Part shown: piece after piece, positions 15,865 through 23,504 of the stretch
How positions within the stretch are numbered: the first letter of the stretch is position 1
Layout of the letters: each line of letters starts with the position of its first letter
Notes under the pieces: model-generated
Seen by the model: only the letters and a program-made list of their open reading frames with translations
Database searches by the model: none
What the model was told of the DNA's origin: nothing
Source: Stigmatella ashevillena
GTDB taxonomy: Bacteria > Myxococcota > Myxococcia > Myxococcales > Myxococcaceae
NCBI RefSeq assembly: GCF_028368975.1
Contig: NZ_JAQNDM010000002.1
Coordinates: 6,938,425 to 7,002,424, forward strand
DNA: 64,000 nucleotides
Direction of reading: 5' to 3'
Made by a program: the position numbers and the translations under genes

Positions 15865-18011
15865 ACGCGGCGGTGGGAGTAGAGGAACAGGAGGCCTACC
15901 AGGAGCATGGCCAGGAAGGCACCGCCACCGGTGGAGGGAAGATCCGCGGTCGTCGTCTCGCAACAGAAGGAGCCGCCCTGAGGCTCGGTGCCGGGCATGC
16001 GGCGCCCCCGTTCGCACAGCTGGGTGGCGGTCGAGCAGTGCTGGACACCGAGACAGTCGCCACTCTCCGCGCAGGAGCTGTTGCAGGTGCCCTGCGCCAC
16101 ATCACACGAGCCGCCGCAGGGGCAATGCGCATCGGCGAAGCATTGGACGCAGGCGGAGCCATTGCACAGGGTGCCTTCGGCGCAGCTCACCTCACAGCCG
16201 TTGGTGGGCAGACAGGTGTGGGTGGAGGTGTCACACTGGCCACTGCCGCAGTCGACGTCGTTCCGGCAGGCGACGCAGGAACTGCCGACGGAGGTGCCAT
16301 CGGAGAGGCAGAAGGGGGCGTCGCTGGGACAGGCGCTGCAGCGTGAGCCGCAGTGGCGGTCGGTGATGCAGGAGGCGCACTCGCCGCTGATGCAGAACTG
16401 GCCGCTGCCACATTCGAGGTCATTGCGGCACTGCACACAGACCTGTCCATCGAGGCAGAGGGGGCGTTCGGTGGGGCACTTTACACAGTCCTGGCCACAG
16501 CGGTCCGAGGTGTTGCACTGGGCGATGGCATCCACGCAGCGCCCGTTGGCGATGTCACACGTCTTGCCGTCCGCGCATTGGGAGTCATTGGTGCATTCGA
16601 CGCAGGTGGGGGAGGTGCCAGGGGTGGGGGCGGCGCACTGGGTGCCCGAGGGGCAGCAGTTGCAGGAGTTGCCGGCGCAGCTGTCATTGGAGGCGCAGGT
16701 GACGCACTGGTTGCCGGAGCAGCTCTTGCCCCGCTCGCAGTCCGAGTCCTGATTGCACTCGCGGCACTGCTTGATGTCGGGGGCGCAGACCTCATCGGGA
16801 GGGCAGTCTTCGTCCCGATTGCACTCCACACAGGTGAAGTTGGGAATATCGCAGACTTGGCCAGAGAGGCAGTCGCCGTCGTCATTGCAGCCGGTGCAAG
16901 CGTTGTTGGTGCACTGGCCGGTAGGACAGTCGGAGTTGTTGAGACAGCCCTTGCAGGTGTTGGTGGCCGGGTCACAGCGGCCGTTGGGGCACTGGCTGTC
17001 CTCGCTGCACTCGACGCAGGCGAAAGAGCCCGAGACGTTGATGCAGTAGGGGGTGCTTTGACCGCAGGGTGAGCACGAAGGGCCACAGACGCGAGATGTG
17101 TCGCAGGGGGCGCATAGCGCGGCACCATTGCAGTAATAGCCAGAACCTACGCCGCAACCACCATTGCCAGGAGCATTCGCGTTGGCACGAAGGCACTGCG
17201 TGCATTGGGCCGGATTTGAAAAGGAGGGGCGCCCCGTCTCCGTCTGGAAAAACTTCTCAGGTTGGACCAATAGGAAGCCCGCATCACTGAGTCTGACGAT
17301 GGGGGTTTGATTGGCGCCCCGTTCAGAGTCAGTAAAAGCTCCATCGAGAATCGACATCTCCACCGCAGCGTGTTCACTGATCTCTGCGTAGAGGATCTCG
17401 ATAGGGTAAAGGCCTGATTTCAGAAAAGTGACCGCGTTGGTTGTACGCCAAGTGGCCAGCCCGAGTTGCGGAGGCCTATTGATGACCTGGTACTGGACGT
17501 TGTTGCGATCAAGGATGACGAAACTCACCGCATCATCGGTATAGAAACCGACGTGCAGAGTCTTATTCACCATGTCTTGGGTGACATTGAGATATCCGCG
17601 GAAGCGGGAACCGAAGGAGGTGAATGGGTCGTTGATAAAGAAGCTCGTTCCGTAGTTCGTCCCATTGAAGAAGTCGCCACGGCTCGCGAGTGTTCCTCCC
17701 GTGTTGTTGTTAGACAGGTCGAACGGTGCCTGGAGCACGTAGGTGACCCGATCCAGGGCCGTCCGCTCCATGAACTCGTTCATTCCTCCGATGTAGCTCG
17801 GGGCATCTTGACGAAAGTCTACGGATGGGCTGTCTGAGACACTTGAGGCGACACACAACCCCGTACCTGGCAGGTCGGGGGACGGTGCGACAGGGTCTCC
17901 AAACACGATGACATCCGGCAACTTCGCCGCCGACGCGGTACCCGCGAGGCACACGAGCGCCAAGGCCAGCGCCAGCGGGGCGCTTCGAATCTGAAAAGGT
18001 AGCGAGAACAA
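15861..18011 (-). CDS. traA: Outer-membrane exchange receptor TraA (PA14-like, Cys-rich, MYXO-CTERM-like)
   Basis: 716 aa cell-surface receptor that, in M. xanthus, recognises an identical TraA on a neighbour and triggers outer-membrane fusion. Layout from the chosen start: signal peptide 1-28; variable distal PA14-like lectin domain about 50-250 (RFRGYLNV, GFYTDDAVSFVI, KSGLYPIEILYAE); Cys-rich repeats about 270-675 with CVECxxDSQCxxG-type units; C-terminal sorting tail with Cys-Cys, LPSTGGG, a hydrophobic helix and HRRV. The TTG at 18011 was chosen because GGGGGAG lies 11 bp upstream and it begins directly before the signal helix; an ATG 126 bp earlier would add a non-signal-like leader overlapping the inverted repeat at 18090. 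Ends overlapping traB. Confidence 0.87.
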   Translation of the reverse strand: MFSLPFQIRSAPLALALALVCLAGTASAAKLPDVIVFGDPVAPSPDLPGTGLCVASSVSDSPSVDFRQDAPSYIGGMNEFMERTALDRVTYVLQAPFDLSNNNTGGTLASRGDFFNGTNYGTSFFINDPFTSFGSRFRGYLNVTQDMVNKTLHVGFYTDDAVSFVILDRNNVQYQVINRPPQLGLATWRTTNAVTFLKSGLYPIEILYAEISEHAAVEMSILDGAFTDSERGANQTPIVRLSDAGFLLVQPEKFFQTETGRPSFSNPAQCTQCLRANANAPGNGGCGVGSGYYCNGAALCAPCDTSRVCGPSCSPCGQSTPYCINVSGSFACVECSEDSQCPNGRCDPATNTCKGCLNNSDCPTGQCTNNACTGCNDDGDCLSGQVCDIPNFTCVECNRDEDCPPDEVCAPDIKQCRECNQDSDCERGKSCSGNQCVTCASNDSCAGNSCNCCPSGTQCAAPTPGTSPTCVECTNDSQCADGKTCDIANGRCVDAIAQCNTSDRCGQDCVKCPTERPLCLDGQVCVQCRNDLECGSGQFCISGECASCITDRHCGSRCSACPSDAPFCLSDGTSVGSSCVACRNDVDCGSGQCDTSTHTCLPTNGCEVSCAEGTLCNGSACVQCFADAHCPCGGSCDVAQGTCNSSCAESGDCLGVQHCSTATQLCERGRRMPGTEPQGGSFCCETTTADLPSTGGGAFLAMLLVGLLFLYSHRRV

Positions 18012-18089
18012 GGGGTTACATACTCCCCCAACTGGGGCACCAGCGCAAATGTCCAGTCGCCCAGGAATCTCGCCACCTTCTGTGCTGGT

Positions 18090-18114
18090 AGGTTGCCCCA
18101 AAGTCGGGCAACCT
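18090..18114. promoter_or_regulatory. Perfect inverted repeat between the XRE gene and traA
   Basis: AGGTTGCCC (18090-18098) and GGGCAACCT (18106-18114) with a 7-bp spacer. It lies 45 bp past the XRE stop and 79 bp before the traA start. There is no T-run on either strand, which favours an operator over a terminator. A second small symmetric element CCCCAACTGGGG lies at about 18025-18036, close to the traA start. Confidence 0.6.
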
Positions 18115-18158
18115 GTCAGGTACGAGGAAGCAGCCAAGCCCCAGGGAAGGGAGGTGTC

Positions 18159-18665
18159 TCAGCGAGGTTTGTTGGTGGAAGGAGGGGACAGCCCGAGCAG
18201 TTGGTCGGACATCTCACCGAGGACCTGGCAGATGGTGACGAAGTTGTCCAACCTGGGCAGGGTCTCCCCACGCTCCAGTCGGCCGTACAGGTCCACCGGC
18301 ATGCGAATCCGCTCGGCCATCTCCACCTGTGTGAGCCCCATGCGCTTCCGGGCGTCTCGCATGTTGGCGCCCAGCCTGTGCGGGAGATCCTCGATCGGGA
18401 CTTCCGCAGGGCCCGATGACGCAGAGGTCTCCTCCTCTGCTGTCGAGGGCTCGTGGCTCGATATCAGCCGGTTCGGTGTCTCGCCGAGCACACGGCAGAT
18501 GACCACGAAGCGCTCGAGCCGGGGCACGAGGTAGCCGCGCTCCATGCGTCCGTATACCTCGGGCGTCATGTTTATCCGCTCAGCCATCTGCTCCTGAGTG
18601 AGACCCAGCCGATGACGGGCCTGGCGGATGTTCCTGCCCAGCGTCCTTCTGTCGAGGCTGTCCAT
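18159..18665 (-). CDS. XRE-family regulator with two tandem HTH domains
   Basis: 168 aa with two Cro/C1-type helix-turn-helix domains, about 8-65 (LGRNIRQARHRLGLTQEQMA) and 110-165 (LGANMRDARKRMGLTQVEMA), joined by an acidic Ser/Glu linker. Both halves share the ending YGR(M/L)ERG..(V/L)PRL..FV.IC.VLGE, so the protein is an internal duplication of the same unit seen singly in the two upstream genes. A monomer could bind two half-sites. Start ATG at 18665 has GGAGG upstream. Lies directly upstream of traA on the same strand with 147 bp between. Confidence 0.85.
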   Translation of the reverse strand: MDSLDRRTLGRNIRQARHRLGLTQEQMAERINMTPEVYGRMERGYLVPRLERFVVICRVLGETPNRLISSHEPSTAEEETSASSGPAEVPIEDLPHRLGANMRDARKRMGLTQVEMAERIRMPVDLYGRLERGETLPRLDNFVTICQVLGEMSDQLLGLSPPSTNKPR

Positions 18666-18685
18666 GCTCCTCCCTACCTGTTCGC

Positions 18686-18706
18686 ACCCAACATGATGGG
18701 TTGGGT
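18686..18706. promoter_or_regulatory. Inverted GTTGGGT operator-like element upstream of the double-HTH gene
   Basis: ACCCAAC (18686-18692) and GTTGGGT (18700-18706), 7-bp arms and 7-bp spacer, 21-41 bp upstream of the start. Further GTTGGGT at 18728-18734 and GTTGGCA at 18751-18757 on the same strand. The same box occurs upstream of the two paralogous XRE genes (19360-19366; GTTGGAC at 20148-20154). Confidence 0.65.
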
Positions 18707-18844
18707 CCCTGGAATACAACGCTCCAGGTTGGGTTCACAGAATGCGCAGGGTTGGCAGGAAGACACGTGACGTGGCAGGTAGGATTTCAGGGCAGCCCCC
18801 AAGGGCAGGGGCCCCCAAGAGGGGGGTCATTTCGGGCCCGGTTT

Positions 18845-19312
18845 CTACCGTGCTGGAGCGTGAGAAGTGCGCCGTCTGCGGCGCCGTTCCATCGGCTCCG
18901 CTCCCAGGAAGGTGCTCAGGAGGCGCTGGAAGTCCGCGATGTGACGCCGAACCGCGACGCGCTGGAGCTGCGTTAGCCTCGGCATCACGGGCATGAGCCG
19001 GTGCAGAACGGGGAGCAGTTCGTCGTAGCCAGGGGTCCCGGTGGCGGGCAGGGCCTCCTGGGGATTGGCGAGCCCCAGCAGCCGGTCGGAGGACTCGCCC
19101 AGCTTCTCGCAGATGACCGCCAGCCGCTCCACCCTCGGGAAGATGAGCCCACGCTCCATGCGCCCGTACACTTCCGGGGAAATGCCCAGCATCTCGGCCA
19201 TCTGCTCCTGAGTGATGCCGAGGCGCTCCCGTGCCCTGCGGGTGTTGGCTCCGAGGTTCTTTCTGAGCGCCTCCACACGCTTGCGTTCGCGCTCTTCATC
19301 ACTGGTGTCCAT
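18845..19312 (-). CDS. XRE-family regulator (single HTH), paralogue 2
   Basis: 155 aa. HTH of Cro/C1 type about 20-75 (ARERLGITQEQMAEMLGISP), then the family segment YGRMERGLIFPRVERLAVIC, and a helical C-terminal part of about 70 residues ending in an Arg-rich tail. ATG at 19312 begins MDTSDEER; a longer frame upstream runs through the promoter block and is not credible. It is one of three paralogues in a row reading toward traA. The C-terminal region, with LLPVLHRLMPVMPRL, is like that of paralogue 3 and may mediate oligomerisation. Confidence 0.85.
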   Translation of the reverse strand: MDTSDEERERKRVEALRKNLGANTRRARERLGITQEQMAEMLGISPEVYGRMERGLIFPRVERLAVICEKLGESSDRLLGLANPQEALPATGTPGYDELLPVLHRLMPVMPRLTQLQRVAVRRHIADFQRLLSTFLGAEPMERRRRRRTSHAPAR

Positions 19313-19330
19313 GCTGCCACCCACCTTGAA

Positions 19331-19389
19331 AAGTTGGAAACGTAGATAAGACTCAAAACGTTGGGTCCACAAGGACACTCGGGGTAGGT
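19331..19389 (-). promoter_or_regulatory. Conserved promoter block of XRE paralogue 2
   Basis: About 55 bp closely similar to the block at 20117-20175. Reading on the minus strand, TTGTGG and TTATCT with about 17 bp between them match a weak sigma-70 layout, and the intervening ACCCAAC is the shared box (19360-19366 on the plus strand). It lies 20-80 bp upstream of the start codon. Confidence 0.6.
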
Positions 19390-19404
19390 ATGGAGCGAGA
19401 CCGC

Positions 19405-19424
19405 CCAGGTTATAACTCACCTGG
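19405..19424. promoter_or_regulatory. Inverted repeat in the 323-bp gap between XRE paralogues 2 and 3
   Basis: CCAGGT-N8-ACCTGG centred on TTATAA. A related CCAGGT-N4-ACCCGG occurs at 20193-20208 upstream of paralogue 3, where a further CCAGGT lies at 20221-20226. The rest of the gap (19425-19635) shows a CCTACCTG (also present upstream of the other XRE genes) and otherwise only purine-rich sequence without a credible gene. Confidence 0.5.
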
Positions 19425-19635
19425 TTCTTTTGGACTTTCCTACCTGTGAGGGGAGAACATGACGGCCGCCTCTTCGCGGGAAAGTGGCGGCGAGCGCGAC
19501 GCGCACGAGGGGAGAGCATCCCTGTGAGGAGGGCCGGTGGAGCGGAAGGTGAGGGAAGGGGGGGCCCGGGAGAACTGCGAGTCCGTCTCGCGTCCTGCTA
19601 CCTGGACCCGGAAGAGGGTGGGCGGGAGGGAGTCG

Positions 19636-20100
19636 CTAATCTGCGGGTCTTCCCCGCTTGGCGAGTGCGCGGCGGGATTTCGCGGCCTCCGCCTTTCTCT
19701 TCTTGGTGAGCGTGATGAGCCGCTGCAGATGGGCGAAGACCTGCATCAGCTCCTTGCGCTCGTCTTCCGCCAGCTTGGCTTCCATCTCCACGACGAAGTG
19801 ACGCATCAGCGTCATCATCTCGTCGTACGCGGGAGACATCCGGGGGGTCTGCGGGAGGCCCACCCCCACGCTGAAGCCGAGCATCTGATTGGGGGTCGTT
19901 CCGAGGATTTCGCACAGCAGGACGAATCGTTCCAACCGGGGCAGCGCTTCTTTGCGTTCCATGCGGCCTAATACTTCGGTCGACATTTCGAGCAATTCTG
20001 CGAGACGGGCTTGGGAGATGTTGAGCCGGGTTCGGGCCTCGCGGATGTTGGGCCCCAACAATTTCTTGGGGTTTTTCGCCGGCTTCTTATCCATGCCCAT
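19636..20100 (-). CDS. XRE-family regulator (single HTH), paralogue 3
   Basis: 154 aa. HTH about 15-70 with IREARTRLNISQARLAELLE, then LGRMERKEALPRLERFVLLC and a helical C-terminal domain (MMTLMRHFVVEMEAKLAEDE) ending in a Lys/Arg-rich tail. Start at 20100 (MGMDKK) is provisional; an ATG two codons later is equally possible, and neither has a strong ribosome-binding site. First of the three XRE genes pointing toward traA, with its own promoter block at 20117-20175. Confidence 0.83.
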   Translation of the reverse strand: MGMDKKPAKNPKKLLGPNIREARTRLNISQARLAELLEMSTEVLGRMERKEALPRLERFVLLCEILGTTPNQMLGFSVGVGLPQTPRMSPAYDEMMTLMRHFVVEMEAKLAEDERKELMQVFAHLQRLITLTKKRKAEAAKSRRALAKRGRPAD

Positions 20101-20116
20101 CCCATGCCCCACCGCG

Positions 20117-20175
20117 TAAAGTCGGGGGGATACATAGGACTCGGAAAGTTGGACTCCAAGGACACGCGGGGTAGT
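20117..20175 (-). promoter_or_regulatory. Conserved promoter block of XRE paralogue 3
   Basis: Minus strand shows TTGGAG, 17 bp, TATGTA, which fits a sigma-70-type promoter. The block aligns over about 55 bp with 19331-19389, including GACTC, GTTGG, AAGGACAC and CGGGGTAG (plus-strand reading), so both genes probably answer to the same regulator. Confidence 0.65.
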
Positions 20176-20284
20176 CATGCGGTAGTGACCGACCAGGTCA
20201 TCACCCGGCCAGTCTCCCTACCAGGTCCCCATCCCAAGCGGGTGGCGCTACCGGCGGTGGCTGGATCCTACCAGATTTTCGGCC

Positions 20285-22048
20285 TCAATGGGATGGGGAA
20301 GGCGCCGATTCTGGCGTGAGTTTTCGCGAGGTGTCCTCCAGCGCGTGGGCGGTATGGATCCAATCGGCGGCTTGGGCGTCCAGATGTATCAACACCTCCG
20401 CGAAGAAACGTTTCTCCAGGGCTTGAGCCAACGTGGCGCCGTGAGCATCCGCCCAGCGCTGCGTGACGCGGGCCCTCACGTCGGCGCCGAGCAGATCCAC
20501 GAAGCGCTCCAGCAGCGGCGTGGACAGCAGGGTGCCCGCCCAGATGATCGCATCATGGCCCATGCCGCCCGTGGCCACCGTGGCGGCCGCCGCAGCGCCC
20601 GAGGGAACGGAGTAGACGAGGGTGGTGAGGGCCTGGATCAGCTCCTCGCGCATGCTGCCCTGGAGCTCGTCCCCCACGAGGCTCCGGCAGAACGCGTAGA
20701 GGCTCTCGCGATCGGCGGCGTGGACGTGAAGGGCATCGAAGCCGAGAGGCTCTTCAATCCGGGCCAGTGTTGCCGCGCCGAAGGCTTCTGCCAGCAGTGC
20801 GCGCGTCGCTCCATCGCCTCGCCATGCCGCGACCTCGGGGGCCAGCACGTCCACCAGCCGCCGCACCCCGTCGCGCAGCGTCTCGTCCGTGGCGTGAAGG
20901 ACGGGCGCGTCGGCGGGCGTGGGCCCTGTGAAGGACTGGCGCACCTTGCGTGAGACGAACGTCAACGCCGTGGCGAGCGCCCGGAAGGGCAGGCGCACGT
21001 AGCGGTGGAAGGAGCTGCGCGCGTCCAGTTCGTCGCGAAAGGCGTCTACGAGCACGTCCGCGGGCACGCCCTTGAGCGCTGCGCTCCGGCCCACCGCGAG
21101 CAACTCGTGACGTAGCCGCTGGCGGAGCCGCTCCGGCTCGTGGGAGGCCTCCCTCGCCGCGTGGCCCAGGGCTTCCATCTCCGCGCGCGCATCCGCCAGC
21201 GAGGCCGCCAGCGCCCGGGACTTGAGCTCTCGGACATGCTCGGCCTGGCCGAGAAGCACCGAGAGCGCAGGCTGGTCATCCAGAGGGTAGGTGGCCAGCG
21301 GGCGTTGTCCGGTCTCCACCTCGGGCTGGTGGGGGGCCAGGAAGCGCGCCAGGGGAGGCTGGCCCACGTCCGCGGCGAGCTTGTCCAGGTGCCCGCGCGC
21401 CACCTCCTCCCGCGTGGCCTCGTTGTAGATGAGCAAGTAGGGGCGCCCCCGTCCCACCGCGGCCCGCAGGAAGTCCACCAGCGCCGCGTTCTGGTACGTC
21501 TGTCGGCTGACCACGAAGATGAGCACGTCCACGGTGACGAGCAGGGCCTCGGTCCGGTCGCGGTTGTCGCGGTAGACGCTGTCGAAATCCGGCGTGTCCA
21601 TCACCAGCAGCCCCCGAGGGACTGCTTCCTCGAGCACCAGGTAGAGCCGGCCGGCCGGGCCCGGTTGATCCACTGGTGCTTCCGTGCGGGGCGGAACTGG
21701 GAGGATGTCGTAGCGGCGGATGAGGAAGTCGCGCAGCTCACCCGTCCACGTCTCGGGGTTCGCGGCGGCGAGGCACTGCTTGGTGAGCCCTCCTTCAGGG
21801 CGTGCCGGCGACAAGGACACGCCGATGAGCGAGTTGAAGAGGGTGGACTTGCCCACGTTGTTGGGCCCGGCGATCGCCACCAGCAGCAGCGGCGCATCTC
21901 CTCCGAGCCGGGGCAGCAGGTCCCTCCGGAGACGCTCGGAGAGGCGCCGGGCCCTGTCCGCATCCTCGCTCCGGATGAAACGCTCGGGCGTGGGCAGGGC
22001 GTCGAGGGAAGACTCCAGGGCTGCGCGCAGCGCGATCAGAGAAGTCAT
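20285..22048 (-). CDS. Dynamin-like / 50S-type large GTPase
   Basis: 587 aa GTPase. P-loop GPNNVGKST (61-69), G3 DTPDF (151-155), switch-like GGLTKQCLA between them; the G4 position reads IYNEA, not NKxD, as in several bacterial dynamin-like proteins. A long helical C-terminal half follows and a glycine-zipper hydrophobic segment (SGAAAAATVATGGMG) near residue 480 suggests membrane insertion. Related proteins remodel or protect membranes. ATG at 22048 starts MTSLIALRAA; the frame stays open upstream but without conserved content. Divergent from the thioredoxin/TPR lipoprotein gene. Confidence 0.75.
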   Translation of the reverse strand: MTSLIALRAALESSLDALPTPERFIRSEDADRARRLSERLRRDLLPRLGGDAPLLLVAIAGPNNVGKSTLFNSLIGVSLSPARPEGGLTKQCLAAANPETWTGELRDFLIRRYDILPVPPRTEAPVDQPGPAGRLYLVLEEAVPRGLLVMDTPDFDSVYRDNRDRTEALLVTVDVLIFVVSRQTYQNAALVDFLRAAVGRGRPYLLIYNEATREEVARGHLDKLAADVGQPPLARFLAPHQPEVETGQRPLATYPLDDQPALSVLLGQAEHVRELKSRALAASLADARAEMEALGHAAREASHEPERLRQRLRHELLAVGRSAALKGVPADVLVDAFRDELDARSSFHRYVRLPFRALATALTFVSRKVRQSFTGPTPADAPVLHATDETLRDGVRRLVDVLAPEVAAWRGDGATRALLAEAFGAATLARIEEPLGFDALHVHAADRESLYAFCRSLVGDELQGSMREELIQALTTLVYSVPSGAAAAATVATGGMGHDAIIWAGTLLSTPLLERFVDLLGADVRARVTQRWADAHGATLAQALEKRFFAEVLIHLDAQAADWIHTAHALEDTSRKLTPESAPSPSH

Positions 22049-22151
22049 GTGACGTCCCGACAACAGCACGTGCCACGGGCGGAGCCCAGTCCTTCCTCGC
22101 GCACCTGTCCACTCGGGACAGGCGCGCGACAGGGCGCTAGGGTTGCCTTCC

Positions 22152-23501
22152 ATGCGAATCCATGTTGCCTGCCTGCTGGCGGTGGGGCTCCTGGCCTGCA
22201 CCACGTCTCGTTCCCAAGCGACCGAAGCACGGGCTTCGAGCGGGGAGGCCTCTCTTCCCTTCATCGAGGACGACTACGGACGCGCGCTCGCAGAGGCGAA
22301 GGCCAGGGGGCTGCCGCTCTTCGTGGATACCTGGGCCCCGTGGTGTCACACCTGCCGCTCGATGAAGGCCTATGTCTTCACCGACAAGGCGCTCGCGCGG
22401 CATGCGGAGCGGTTCGTGTGGCTCGAACTCAACACCGACCTGCCGCAGGCCGCGGGCTTCCAGGAAAAGTACCCCGTCGATTTCTGGCCGACCTTCTTCA
22501 TCATTGATCCCCGGGAGGAGCGGGCCCTGGTGCGCTTCTCGGGCAGTGCCACCGTCTCCCAACTCGAGAAGCTCTTCGAGGATGGAGAGCGTGCTTGGCG
22601 CGGGGACTCCCAGGGAGCTGAAGCGCGGCTTGCCCGCGGGGACGCCCTCTATGGTGAGGGCAGGCCGGCCGAGGCCGCCGAGGCGTTTGCCCAGGCGCTG
22701 GCCGAGGCCCCCGCAGACTGGTCGCGCCGGGGACGCACGCTGGAGTCGTTGCTGTCGGCTCAGTACGGCGCGAAGCAGCACGAGGCGTGTGCACGCACGG
22801 TCCTGGAGGAGTCGCCCCGGGTGCCCCGCTCCGCGTCCCTCGCGAACGCGATGACCTGGGGGCTGGGGTGCGTGCTGGCGCTGCCACCGGAGAACCCGGC
22901 GGGCAAAGCGCTGCTCGGGACGATGGAGGCCAGGGCCCGGGAGGTGCTCGCCCCGCCCCACATCGAGATGCCGGCCGATGACCGCTCCGGGCTGTATGAA
23001 ATGATGGTGGAGGCCCGCAAAGCCCTTCAGGACGAGGCGGGGACGAAGGCCATCGCCGCCGAGTGGCTCGGCTTCCTCGAGGCCGAGGCCGCCAAGGCCC
23101 CCAACCCGGAGGCGCGCACCGTTTTCGATTCACACCGCATGGTGGCGGCCCTGACGCTGGGAGAGCCTCAGCGGGTGGTGCCCGCCATCGAGCAGAGCGA
23201 GCGGGACTTGCCCGGCGACTACAACCCACCCGCGCGGCTCTCCAACCTCTACCGGACGCTGGGACGGCTGGAGGATGCGCTGGCCGCCAGTGGCAGGGCC
23301 CTGGACAAGGTCCAGGGAGCGCGGCGGCTGCGCGTTCTGTCCGAGCGCTCCTCCATCCAGGCTGCCCAGGGGAACAAGGAGGCCGCCGTCGCGACACTGG
23401 AAGAGGCCCTCGCCTATGCGAAGGCCCTTCCCAAGGCCCAGGTCTCCCAGCGCCAGAGCGAGGCGCTGGAGAAGAAGCTCGCGGAGCTGAAGGCGAAATA
23501 G
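22152..23501 (+). CDS. Thioredoxin-fold lipoprotein with TPR-like repeats
   Basis: 449 aa. Lipobox GLLAC (Cys16), thioredoxin-like domain about 35-150 with active site WAPWCHTC (Cys65, Cys68), resembling the periplasmic C-terminal domain of DsbD and DUF255-type proteins, and cis-Pro segment FWPTFFI. The remainder is helical and TPR-like (AEAAEAFAQALAEAP; YNPPARLSNLYRTLGRLEDA; AAVATLEEALAYAKAL). Probably an envelope thiol-disulfide reductase or chaperone with a protein-binding scaffold. ATG at 22152 begins the signal peptide. Convergent with the metallophosphatase, 3 bp between stops. Confidence 0.83.
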   Translation: MRIHVACLLAVGLLACTTSRSQATEARASSGEASLPFIEDDYGRALAEAKARGLPLFVDTWAPWCHTCRSMKAYVFTDKALARHAERFVWLELNTDLPQAAGFQEKYPVDFWPTFFIIDPREERALVRFSGSATVSQLEKLFEDGERAWRGDSQGAEARLARGDALYGEGRPAEAAEAFAQALAEAPADWSRRGRTLESLLSAQYGAKQHEACARTVLEESPRVPRSASLANAMTWGLGCVLALPPENPAGKALLGTMEARAREVLAPPHIEMPADDRSGLYEMMVEARKALQDEAGTKAIAAEWLGFLEAEAAKAPNPEARTVFDSHRMVAALTLGEPQRVVPAIEQSERDLPGDYNPPARLSNLYRTLGRLEDALAASGRALDKVQGARRLRVLSERSSIQAAQGNKEAAVATLEEALAYAKALPKAQVSQRQSEALEKKLAELKAK

Positions 23502-23504
23502 CCC

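Noticed and set aside
14050..15882. Plus-strand open frame opposite traB
   Set aside because: Antisense to traB, which has clear OmpA and TSP3 motifs; no ribosome-binding site or domain in the shadow frame.
22060..22080. Sigma-54-like TGGCAC near the dynamin-like GTPase start (minus strand)
   Set aside because: The -12 element is one base out of register and reads TTGT; spacing and second element do not fit.
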